From the NCBI GenBank assembly GCA_019242065.1, contig JAFAWJ010000548.1:1-6072 (forward strand): 6,072 bases of DNA. Reading direction: 5' to 3'. The position numbers and the translations under genes are program-made. The number at the start of each line of letters is the position of its first letter. The stretch's first letter is position 1. This document shows, in pieces, positions 1 through 6,072 of this stretch. The stretch is from Chloroflexota bacterium (GTDB lineage Bacteria > Chloroflexota > UBA6077 > CF-72). A model generated the notes under the pieces. That model ran no database searches. It worked only from the letters and a program-made list of their open reading frames with translations, and was not told where the DNA came from.

Positions 1-648
1 GCCGAGGTAATTGTTGAAGACCATCGCGGTGTCCAGGAACACACCTTCATACACGCCACACAGGTCGAAGAAGCTGTCGAACTCGTCGGCGCCGGCGTGC
101 GCCACGATCACGCGCAGCTTTGGAAAGCGCCGCATGAGCCGAGCAAATGCCCGCACGCCCACGTGCTCGCTCGGCTCTGGCCGCCGACCGGCATGGATCA
201 GCACGAGGGCTTCATAGTCGATGGCGCGCGCGAACAACGGGTCCAGCCGAGGATCGTCCACTCCGAAATGACCCACCTGCGGGTGCAGCTTGGCACCTCG
301 CAGTCCGAGCCGTCCGAACGCCTCGTCGGCCAGCTCGGGCACCAGCTCGTCGTCGTCCGGGTGAAATGTGCCGAAGCCGATGCCGACCGGCGCGAACGTG
401 GCCTGCACGTTGGCGGCCCAGTGGTTGAGCGAGCGGCTCATCTCACCCCGATGCGCGTACGGCATGAACACGAAGCGCCCGACCCCGGCCTCGAGCAGCT
501 GGGCCACGAGCTCCTCCGTCGATCCCTCGTACTGCGGCTCCCAGAGGTGCTGACGAAAATACGCCCGAACGGCGCGAAACAGCCGTTCGGGCATCAGATG
601 CGTATGGACGTCGATGACGGGGTACGCCAGCTGAACTGGCAAGGTCAC
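1..648 (-). CDS. Amidohydrolase_2 (COG2159/ACMSD-like) metal-dependent hydrolase, C-terminus off-window
   Basis: Only the first 216 codons are in the window; the frame is open to base 1. The protein looks like a TIM-barrel metal-dependent hydrolase of the amidohydrolase-related family, whose members hydrolyse or decarboxylate small carbonyl substrates. Visible landmarks are the strand-1 metal motif HTH (His15 and His17 in IDVHTHLMP), a GAKLHPQ segment (Lys120, His122), LIHAG (His152), and VIVAHAGADEF (His184), in the usual family order. The late metal or catalytic Asp lies off-window. The start is taken as GTG at 648: its first bases overlap the TGA of the upstream aminotransferase gene (GTGA), no Shine-Dalgarno is evident, and the HTH motif falls at the expected distance from the N-terminus. 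This start implies translational coupling. There is no signal peptide, so the protein is probably cytoplasmic. The substrate cannot be deduced. The family call is firm; the exact reaction is not. Confidence 0.82.
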   Translation of the reverse strand, partial: MTLPVQLAYPVIDVHTHLMPERLFRAVRAYFRQHLWEPQYEGSTEELVAQLLEAGVGRFVFMPYAHRGEMSRSLNHWAANVQATFAPVGIGFGTFHPDDDELVPELADEAFGRLGLRGAKLHPQVGHFGVDDPRLDPLFARAIDYEALVLIHAGRRPEPSEHVGVRAFARLMRRFPKLRVIVAHAGADEFDSFFDLCGVYEGVFLDTAMVFNNYLG

Positions 649-1610
649 CCGTAGACGGGCGTCAGCCAGTGCCGATAGCGGGGCTCGTCGCCGCGCACGG
701 CGCGAAAGTACAGCTCCTGCAGGCGGCGCGTGACCTTGCCAACCGACCCGCCGCCGATCGCGCGACGGTCCAGCTCGGTCACCGCGGACACCTGGGCGCC
801 GGTGCCGCACAGGAACAGCTCATCGCAGGTATACAGCTCGGTGCGATCGATGCTGCGCTCGACGACCTGCATGCCGAGCTCGTCGCGGATCAACCCCATC
901 AGCAGGGAGCGAGTAATGCCCTCCAGGATGTCTTCGGTCACCGATGGCGTGACGAACACGCCATCGCGCAGCATGAACAGGTTTTCGGCCGAGCCTTCGC
1001 TGACGTGTCCGTCGTGGGTCAGCATGACGGCCTCGTCGAAACCGTTCTCCAGCGCTTCCGATTTGGCGAGCGCCGAATTCACATACGCCCCGGTGATCTT
1101 GGCACGCGCCGGGATGGCGCCATCCTGCACGCGGCGCCAGCTGCTGGTCATGCAGCGGATGCCGCCCTGCGTATCGATGTACTCGCCCATCGGGGCGGTA
1201 TAGATCAGAAAGCTGCGCTTGAGACCGTGCAGCCGGACGCCGATCTCTTCCTCGGAAATGAAGACGAGCGGTCGAATGTAGGTGTCGGTGCGCGCGGCGT
1301 TGCGACGCAAAATCTCGAGCGTGAGGTCGACGAGCTCCTGATTCGAATGCGGCACGTCGAGCCGCAGGACGGCCGCGGATCGGCGCAGTCGAGCGTAATG
1401 GGCTTCGGCGTGCAAGACGTACAACTGTTCGTCGGCGGCGTTCCAGTAGGCGCGAATACCTTCAAAACACGCCGTGCCGTAATGCAGCGCGTGCGTCATC
1501 GGCGGCAGGTACGCCTCGCTGTAACGGAGCATCTCGCCATCCAGAAAGACCCACGAATCGGCATGACGCGAGGCCGCCGTCCGCGCGCGCGGCGCAACTT
1601 GCGTTTCCAC
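645..1610 (-). CDS. ilvE: Branched-chain amino acid aminotransferase (class IV PLP enzyme)
   Basis: This 321-residue protein probably catalyses the last step of valine, leucine and isoleucine synthesis, or the first step of their breakdown, by PLP-dependent transfer of amino groups between branched-chain 2-oxo acids and glutamate. The length is normal for bacterial IlvE. Motifs in order from the chosen start are: WVFLDGEML (about 20-28), HYGTACFEGIRAYW (about 43-56), the PLP Schiff-base Lys171 in ARAKITGAY, VSEGSAENLF (Glu205 region), LEGITR (about 229-234), and the phosphate-binding GTGAQVS (about 269-275). The frame stays open about 100 bases upstream into the glycosyltransferase gene, but that extension is Arg/Cys-rich and unlike the family. 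GTG at 1610 is four bases past that gene's TGA, with a poor GAGGG just ahead of it, and is preferred. The gene sits between the glycosyltransferase and the amidohydrolase in one operon. A D-amino-acid transaminase or aminodeoxychorismate lyase is possible but less likely, given the FEGIRAY motif. Confidence 0.9.
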   Translation of the reverse strand: METQVAPRARTAASRHADSWVFLDGEMLRYSEAYLPPMTHALHYGTACFEGIRAYWNAADEQLYVLHAEAHYARLRRSAAVLRLDVPHSNQELVDLTLEILRRNAARTDTYIRPLVFISEEEIGVRLHGLKRSFLIYTAPMGEYIDTQGGIRCMTSSWRRVQDGAIPARAKITGAYVNSALAKSEALENGFDEAVMLTHDGHVSEGSAENLFMLRDGVFVTPSVTEDILEGITRSLLMGLIRDELGMQVVERSIDRTELYTCDELFLCGTGAQVSAVTELDRRAIGGGSVGKVTRRLQELYFRAVRGDEPRYRHWLTPVYG

Positions 1611-1614
1611 GCCC

Positions 1615-3054
1615 TCAATGGTATTCGGCGGAGTGCGTCGAAAGCCGCCGCGAGATCGGCAGGCGCAGACGCGGGGCGGCGCGCAGGATGAGCATGACCA
1701 GCAGCGGCCCCACAATCGCTACATAGGCCGTCAATTGGATGCCGAGATTGTCGGTATGCGGGAAGGGGCCGATGTCCCAGACATAGATGAACACGAAGTA
1801 CTGCAGCAGCCCGCCAAAACTGAGCAGCGCCACCTCGAGATGGCGCCGCGGCTCGCCGAGTGCGGCGCCGACCGCAAATGGCCAGACGATGTACCAGGCT
1901 TGAAACCACGTCGTCAGCAGAAGCAGTCCAGCCAGCAGCGTGAAGTAGGCCAGCCGCAGCGTTTCGAGGTCAGTTTCGGCGCGGAGCGCCAGCATGAACG
2001 CGATCACGGCGATGGCCGAAAAGGCGCTGAGCGCCAGCGTGCTGGCGACCTCCGCCGCGCTCTCCACGCCCAGATTGGGCACGAGCACCAGACGCAGCAC
2101 GTCGGCCACCGAAGCCGTGAACAGGTCGGTACGTTGCAGGGCGGTCAGAGTCTGGCTGCCAGCCCAGAACGGCCGATACACCAGCACCGCCAGGGCCAGT
2201 GCCAGTAGCGCGCCTTCGATCGCCCTGCGCCAATTGCGTCGCAGCGTCCCAACCAGCAGTACGGGCCCGATCAGCGCGACCGGAGCTTTCACCAGTGCCC
2301 CGGCGGCGATGGCCAGCAGCACCAGGCGATCGTGGTGCGCGACGAACAGCCACACTCCGAGCAGACCGAAGAGCATCATCAGCCCGTCGTTGTGGGCATT
2401 GCCAACCATCTCCCACACCAGGAGCGGATTCCATAAGAACAGGAACGCGCTGGCCTGGGTCATGGATCGGCTGGCGCCAAGCCGCCGAGCAATCTGCAAA
2501 ACCAGCGCCGCGCTGCCGAGGTGGGCTGCCGCGGCGACGAGCTTGTACAGGAGCATTTCTCGGAGGAGATCGCTCCCCGCCAGGCTGGCGACGGCGCCAC
2601 TAAGCAGCACCCAGACGGGTCCGTACTGGGTCGGCTCGTCCGGAAAAGCGACGTACGCGACGATGGCATCGCCGATATACGCGCTGGGGGTCTGCATGAA
2701 GGGATTGGCGTGGTGCAGCGCCAGAAGCTCGCCGTTGGCGATGTAGCCGAAGACGTCGACGGCTGTCGCGGGGTAGACCCACAGCAGCTCGGCACACACG
2801 AGGCCGCCGCCGACAAACACCCACCACGTCTTGACGGCCGATCTGCCCGAGGCGATCACCCGGTACCCCACCGTGTACAGGCCAGAAAGCACCCCGACGA
2901 GCGCCAGATAGCTCGCGGCTGCCGACCAGGTGTACTCCGTGATCTTGCCCAGGTCCAGCAGCGGCGTGTACAGGTTGGTGGGCAGCAGGGGTACCCACGC
3001 CACCCACAGCGCGTACACGAGTGCCGTGGCAACTGCCACGGCAAGAAAGGCCAT
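1615..3054 (-). CDS. GT-C membrane glycosyltransferase, MptB-like / DUF2029 (GT87) type
   Basis: This 479-residue, very hydrophobic protein has roughly a dozen membrane segments, beginning with one at residues 2-22. It carries the pattern of polyprenol-phosphate-sugar-dependent GT-C transferases: YPATAVDVFGYIANGE with the likely catalytic acidic residue Asp100 in the first large external loop, HHANPF (about 114-119), YGPVW (144-148), NPLLVWEMVGNAHND (209-223), KAPVALIGP (256-264), and WFQAWYIVWP (383-392). The NPL...GNAHND segment and the loop Asp resemble the alpha-1,6-mannosyltransferases MptA and MptB of actinobacterial lipoglycan synthesis. The likely role is transfer of mannose or a similar sugar from a lipid-linked donor on the outer face of the membrane; the acceptor is unknown. 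ATG 3054 is chosen because it begins directly with the first membrane helix. No Shine-Dalgarno precedes it, and a TANNNT box lies eight bases upstream. It is the first gene of the minus-strand operon. The family call is good; sugar and acceptor are inference. Confidence 0.8.
   Translation of the reverse strand: MAFLAVAVATALVYALWVAWVPLLPTNLYTPLLDLGKITEYTWSAAASYLALVGVLSGLYTVGYRVIASGRSAVKTWWVFVGGGLVCAELLWVYPATAVDVFGYIANGELLALHHANPFMQTPSAYIGDAIVAYVAFPDEPTQYGPVWVLLSGAVASLAGSDLLREMLLYKLVAAAAHLGSAALVLQIARRLGASRSMTQASAFLFLWNPLLVWEMVGNAHNDGLMMLFGLLGVWLFVAHHDRLVLLAIAAGALVKAPVALIGPVLLVGTLRRNWRRAIEGALLALALAVLVYRPFWAGSQTLTALQRTDLFTASVADVLRLVLVPNLGVESAAEVASTLALSAFSAIAVIAFMLALRAETDLETLRLAYFTLLAGLLLLTTWFQAWYIVWPFAVGAALGEPRRHLEVALLSFGGLLQYFVFIYVWDIGPFPHTDNLGIQLTAYVAIVGPLLVMLILRAAPRLRLPISRRLSTHSAEYH
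3022..3043. repeat. Perfect 10-base inverted repeat (possible operator) at the start of the glycosyltransferase gene
   Basis: The arms TGCCGTGGCA (3022-3031) and TGCCACGGCA (3034-3043) are exact reverse complements separated by AC. Each arm is itself a TGCC-N2-GGCA dyad, giving two half-sites 12 bases apart. The element lies in codons 4-11 of the glycosyltransferase (Ala/Val/Thr codons) and about 37-58 bases upstream of the peptidase start, where an operator or activator site would sit. The alanine-rich coding may explain it by chance. Confidence 0.4.
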
Positions 3055-3079
3055 CGACGGGTAGCGTACCCTCGCGAGA
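3055..3079. promoter_or_regulatory. Divergent promoter region with overlapping TANNNT boxes
   Basis: These 25 bases are all that separates the two divergent starts. On the plus strand TACCCT (3067-3072) lies seven bases before the peptidase ATG at 3080. On the minus strand TACGCT (3068-3063) lies eight bases before the glycosyltransferase ATG at 3054. This spacing is what leaderless transcripts show in several high-GC phyla. Neither side has a convincing TTGACA-like -35 box or Shine-Dalgarno. The two boxes overlap by two bases, so the promoters would compete for polymerase. The assignment is an inference from pattern only. Confidence 0.35.
3059..3071. repeat. Short inverted repeat GGGTA-GCG-TACCC in the divergent spacer
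   Basis: The perfect five-base arms at 3059-3063 and 3067-3071 flank a three-base centre, followed at 3071-3078 by the palindrome CTCGCGAG. Both lie inside the 25-base divergent spacer and cover the predicted -10 boxes, so they could be part of an operator. They are short enough to occur by chance. Confidence 0.35.
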
Positions 3080-5086
3080 ATGGCTGTCCGTCGTCCCAGC
3101 CGTCGTCCGATGACGGCCGAAGACCTGTACCGGCTCCGGTTTGTCGCCGATCCGCAGCTCAGCCCCGACGGTGCGCTTGTCGCCTACGTTGTCAGCCGGG
3201 TCGACCCTGAGGATCACACCCGCTACCGCTCGCAGATCATGCTCGTGCCGTTCGACGGTTCCGCTCCACCTCGAGCCCTGACCAGCGGGCGCCATCGCGA
3301 CTCCTCGCCACGCTGGTCGCCCGACAACTGTTCGCTCGCCTTCGTGTCCGATCGCGACGACAACCGCTCGCAGCTCTTCGTCCTGCCGCTGCAGGGTGGT
3401 GAGGCGCGCCAGATGACCTCGCTCAAGCGCGGCGCCGGTGCGCCGGTATGGTCACCGGATGGCAAGCGCCTGGCGTTTTCGGCGCGAGTGGACGTGGAGG
3501 CCATTGCCAGCCAGGAAGGCCAATCCAACGAGAAGGGCAAGCTTCCGCGGGTCAAGATCATCACGCGCGTGCGCCACAAGGCCGATGGCGAAGGCTTCGT
3601 CGAAGCGCTTCATCGCCACGTGTTCGTCGTGGAGGCCGACGGCGAGTCTGCACCGCGTCAGATCACCGACGGCGACTTCGACGACTCGGACCCAGCCTGG
3701 TCGCCCGATGGCAGCCTGATCGCGTTTACCTCGAACCGCGAGCGCGATCGTGACCTGAGCCTGCTCGACGACCTGTGGCTCGTTCCCAGCGGCGGCGGGC
3801 GCCCGCGACGCCTGACCCGCCACGTCGGTCAGGTGGCGAATCCGGTGTTCTCGCCTGACGGCACGCGAGTGGCGTATCTAGGCCACGAGCGAGGCTGGGA
3901 CTACGGCGTGAACACGGGCCTGCTGAGCTCACCGGTCCAGGGCGGCGCGTCGACCTCGATCACTGGCACGTTCCCAGACGAGCTCGGGAACTCCGCGAAC
4001 TCGGACTCGCGCGCGCCCTTCCTGCCGGCGCCGCCGCGCTACACGGCTGACGGCAGCGGCATTCTCTCGCTGGTTTCGCGTGCGGGTTGTGTCGAGGTGC
4101 TGAAGTTCAGCGTCGAGGTGGCCGAACCGCAGGTGCTGCTCGGCGGCCCAGAGCGCGAGGTGGCGGCGTTCAGCGTAGCGCGCGGTGGACGACTCGTCGG
4201 ACTCATCTCGGATTCCACCCATCCGTACGAAGTGTTCGCGGTCGAAAACGGTGAGGAGCGGCAGCTCAGTCACGAAAACGACGCGCTGCTGGAGACACTC
4301 GAGTTGTCTGTAGCCGAACCCTTCCAGGTCACCAGCAGCGACCGGGAGACGGTCCACGGCTGGGTCATGAAGCCGTTTGGCTTCAACGAGCGCAAGAAGT
4401 GGCCGGTCATCCTGGAAGTGCACGGTGGTCCCGAGACCATGTACGCGGCGACGTTCATGCACGAATTTCAGGTGCTGGCCGGCCGCGGCTACGCGGTGGT
4501 GTTCAGCAATCCGCGCGGCAGCAAGGGCTACGGTGAAGCGTTCAACGCGCGCATCTTCGCCGATTGGGGCAACCAGGACGCGGCCGACTGCATGGCGGTG
4601 GTCGACGACGTGTGCCACTGGCGGTGGGTCGACACCAGTCGGCTGGGGCTGACGGGCGGCTCGTACGGCGGCTTCATGACCTCGTGGCTGGTCGGGCACA
4701 CCCAGCGCTTCAAGGCTGCCGTCTCACAGCGCGGGCTCTACAACTTCACGTCGTTTTACGGCACCTCAGACATCGGCCCGTGGTTTGGCGACTACGTGCT
4801 GGGCGGGCCCGTCTACGAGCGCGAGGCGCTGTACCGCGAGCGCTCGCCCCTGACCTACGCGACGCAGATGCGCACGCCGCTGCTGCTGATCCACAGCGAG
4901 AACGACCTGCGCTGTCCGATCGAGCAAGCCGAGCAGTTGTTCGTCCAGTTGCGGCGGATTGGCAAAACCGAAGTGGACATGGTCCGCTTTCCCGAAGAAA
5001 GCCACAACCTGAGCCGCAGCGGCCGGCCGGATCGGCGGGTAGAGAGACTAGAACGGATCGCGGGGTGGTTCGAGAGTCATTTTTAG
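3080..5086 (+). CDS. S9-family (prolyl oligopeptidase / acylaminoacyl-peptidase type) serine peptidase
   Basis: This 668-residue serine peptidase has an N-terminal beta-propeller and a C-terminal alpha/beta-hydrolase domain, the usual S9C layout and length. Propeller (PD40/TolB-like) repeats are visible as LSPDGALVAYV (27-37), RWSPDNCSLAFVSDR (78-92), VWSPDGKRLAFSA (123-135), AWSPDGSLIAFTSNR (206-220) and VFSPDGTRVAYLG (256-268). The hydrolase domain starts near residue 415. It carries the oxyanion-loop HGGP (448-451), NPRGSKGYG (478-485), nucleophile Ser528 in GGSYGGFM, Asp609 in IHSENDLRCP, and His642 in PEESHN, so the triad is complete. The enzyme should cleave short peptides or release acylated N-terminal residues; no signal peptide is seen, so it is probably cytoplasmic. 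A second ATG at 3110 (MTAEDLYRLR) is where family homology begins and is a realistic alternative start. ATG 3080 is kept because a TANNNT box lies exactly seven bases upstream, as in leaderless genes. The gene ends in TAG and converges on purH. Confidence 0.93.
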   Translation: MAVRRPSRRPMTAEDLYRLRFVADPQLSPDGALVAYVVSRVDPEDHTRYRSQIMLVPFDGSAPPRALTSGRHRDSSPRWSPDNCSLAFVSDRDDNRSQLFVLPLQGGEARQMTSLKRGAGAPVWSPDGKRLAFSARVDVEAIASQEGQSNEKGKLPRVKIITRVRHKADGEGFVEALHRHVFVVEADGESAPRQITDGDFDDSDPAWSPDGSLIAFTSNRERDRDLSLLDDLWLVPSGGGRPRRLTRHVGQVANPVFSPDGTRVAYLGHERGWDYGVNTGLLSSPVQGGASTSITGTFPDELGNSANSDSRAPFLPAPPRYTADGSGILSLVSRAGCVEVLKFSVEVAEPQVLLGGPEREVAAFSVARGGRLVGLISDSTHPYEVFAVENGEERQLSHENDALLETLELSVAEPFQVTSSDRETVHGWVMKPFGFNERKKWPVILEVHGGPETMYAATFMHEFQVLAGRGYAVVFSNPRGSKGYGEAFNARIFADWGNQDAADCMAVVDDVCHWRWVDTSRLGLTGGSYGGFMTSWLVGHTQRFKAAVSQRGLYNFTSFYGTSDIGPWFGDYVLGGPVYEREALYRERSPLTYATQMRTPLLLIHSENDLRCPIEQAEQLFVQLRRIGKTEVDMVRFPEESHNLSRSGRPDRRVERLERIAGWFESHF

Positions 5087-5093
5087 TTGATTT

Positions 5094-5125
5094 GGTGGGA
5101 ACTCGCGCATGCGCGAACGCCCTCC
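5094..5125. terminator. Symmetric imperfect hairpin between convergent genes, possible bidirectional terminator
   Basis: A perfect 14-base palindrome TCGCGCATGCGCGA (5103-5116) sits at the centre of the 38-base spacer between the peptidase TAG and the purH TAG. Outer arms GGTGGG (5094-5099) and CCCTCC (5120-5125) pair around the same centre with one mismatch and a three-base internal loop. The hairpin is placed where a shared terminator is expected, but no U-tract follows on either strand, so intrinsic termination is uncertain. Confidence 0.4.
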
Positions 5126-6072
5126 TAATGATGAAACAAACGCACCCCTGTGAACGCCATGGCCATGCCGTACTGATCACACGCGGCGATGATGTCGTCG
5201 TCGCGTTGCGCGCCGCCGGGCTGGACGATGTATTCGACGCCGCTGGCGTGGGCGCGATCCACGTTGTCGCGGAAGGGGATGAAGGCATCTGAGGCCAGGG
5301 TCACGCCACGCACGGCGTCAAGCCACCTGCGGCGCTCGTTCACACTCAGCCGCTCAGGGACCTCGGAAAACGCTTCTCGCCACACCTGCTCTTCGGCCAC
5401 GGTGAGGTCCTGGCGCAGGAACTGGTCGATGGCGTTGTCGCGATCGACCCGGTCTAACCCGGGCCGAAACTGGAGGGCCAGCACCCGCGGATGCTGGCGC
5501 AGTTGCCAGATGTCGGCCTTGTCCGCCGCCAGCCGCGTGCAGTGGATGCGCGATTGCTGGCCGGCGCCGTTGCCGATCACCTGGCCGTCGACCACCAGGC
5601 ACACCGAATTGGACTGGGTGTACTTGAGCGTGATGAGTCCGATGAGCATGTCGCGCCTGGCGGCGTCGGAGAGCTCGCGCCGGCGCGTGACCACGTTGTT
5701 CAGCAGTGCGGCACCCGGCACGATGTCGTTGCGGCGCTGTTCGAAGGTGACGCCAAAGACCTGGCGGGTTTCCATGTCCGGCGGCTCGTAGGTGGGATCG
5801 ACCTGCAGCATGGTGTAGCGGCCGCTGCGTTTGGCTTTCAGCAGCTCGAACGCGTCAGGCTCGAAGCCGGGGGCAATCACGCCGTCGGAGACTTCACGTC
5901 GCAACAGGCGGGCGGTGGGCAGGTCCACGACGTCGCTGCACGCCACCCAGTCGCCCTAGGAGCACACCCGGTCGGCGCCGCGCGCGCGGGCGAAGGCGCT
6001 GGCGAGCGGCGACAGCTCGTCGCGTTCGCCGACGAAATACGCGCGCCGCAGCGTGTCGCTGAGCGGCAGGCC
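5125..6072 (-). pseudogene. purH: purH: AICAR transformylase domain, ATIC-like, interrupted by an in-frame TAG; 5' part off-window
   Basis: PurH carries out the formylation of AICAR to FAICAR (and, when bifunctional, its cyclisation to IMP) at the end of purine synthesis. The visible 315 residues match the eukaryotic ATIC-like type: [76 protein letters not shown] and the C-terminal RLFHH. Residues that I recall as folate- or AICAR-binding in human ATIC (Asn of TQSN, Arg of QQSR, Phe and Asp of DAFIPFRD, the terminal Arg) are all retained. The frame is broken by TAG at 5956-5958, where relatives have Phe in SSFGD. It continues in the same frame, so no indel is involved. The catalytic Lys-His pair (FKHVSPAG in relatives) lies upstream, off-window. 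A restart at GTG 5946 would give a 273-residue piece lacking that pair and presumably inactive alone. The normal stop is TAG at 5127-5125. Whether the gene is truly broken or the stop is an error is open; the identity is secure. Confidence 0.85.
5956..5958 (-). other. In-frame premature TAG within purH
   Basis: Reading the minus strand, the codons are TGC TCC TAG GGC GAC TGG: 38 conserved sense codons precede the stop in the window and the conserved frame resumes directly after it. The stop lies in the centre of a CCTAGG palindrome. It replaces a position that is Phe in ATIC-type homologues. No in-frame shift is needed to join the two halves. Confidence 0.9.

Noticed and set aside
97..654. 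A 185-codon plus-strand open frame at the left edge
   Set aside because: It is the antisense shadow of the amidohydrolase, whose ordered His motifs on the minus strand identify the coding strand.
669..1691. A 340-codon open frame on the plus strand, opposite the aminotransferase
   Set aside because: It is antisense to a gene with a full set of class IV aminotransferase motifs. The translation is Arg/Ala/His-rich with no recognisable motif, as expected for GC-rich antisense frames.
1611..1715. A longer N-terminus for the aminotransferase, beginning at 1715
   Set aside because: The additional 35 residues are Cys/Arg-rich, overlap the glycosyltransferase coding sequence, and are absent from the family; the GTG at 1610 gives the normal length.
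2600..3295. A 231-codon minus-strand open frame crossing the divergent spacer
   Set aside because: It overlaps the glycosyltransferase in another frame, is Arg/Gly-rich, and lacks the hydrophobic helices and motifs seen in the accepted frame.
3929..4699. A 256-codon minus-strand open frame inside the peptidase gene
   Set aside because: It is antisense to the hydrolase domain with its complete Ser-Asp-His triad and has no family resemblance of its own.
5084..5130. TAG used as a sense codon throughout this genome
   Set aside because: The peptidase (after WFESHF) and purH (after RLFHH) both end at TAG exactly at the family C-terminus, so TAG works as a normal stop here.
5125..5946. A free-standing 273-residue protein starting at GTG 5946
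   Set aside because: The conserved frame continues upstream of the TAG with PurH residues, so this is the C-terminal part of an interrupted purH rather than an independent gene.

Overview
This is a GC-rich bacterial window holding five protein-coding genes and almost no non-coding DNA. From left to right they are: an amidohydrolase_2/ACMSD-like TIM-barrel protein (minus strand, runs off the left edge), a class IV branched-chain amino acid aminotransferase (minus), a multi-pass GT-C glycosyltransferase resembling the polyprenol-phosphate mannosyltransferase MptB (minus), an S9-family prolyl-oligopeptidase-type serine peptidase (plus), and the C-terminal AICAR-transformylase part of PurH (minus, runs off the right edge). 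No tRNA, rRNA, CRISPR array, insertion sequence or prophage signal was seen.

Layout. The three left-hand genes form a compact minus-strand operon transcribed in the order glycosyltransferase, aminotransferase, amidohydrolase. Four bases separate the first stop from the second start, and a GTGA overlap joins the second gene to the third. The peptidase is divergent from this operon across only 25 bases, which contain two overlapping TANNNT boxes and short palindromes. The peptidase and purH converge across 38 bases that hold a symmetric hairpin. Shine-Dalgarno sequences are weak or absent at the visible starts, which fits leaderless or translationally coupled initiation.

The most notable feature is an in-frame TAG codon (5956-5958, minus strand) in an otherwise well conserved purH. 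The frame is the same on both sides, and the residues around the stop match the eukaryotic ATIC-like type of AICAR transformylase. Because the visible peptidase and purH stops are themselves TAG, a genome-wide reassignment of TAG is unlikely. A sequencing error, a recent nonsense mutation, or local readthrough are the remaining options.

Organism. High GC, TANNNT leaderless-type starts, an ATIC-like transformylase and an MptB-like GT-C enzyme together suggest Chloroflexota or a neighbouring terrestrial phylum such as Dormibacterota or Actinomycetota. This is a low-confidence inference. The genes are mostly metabolic housekeeping: branched-chain amino acid synthesis, purine synthesis, envelope or glycolipid mannosylation and peptide turnover. 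No obvious novel multi-gene system is present.
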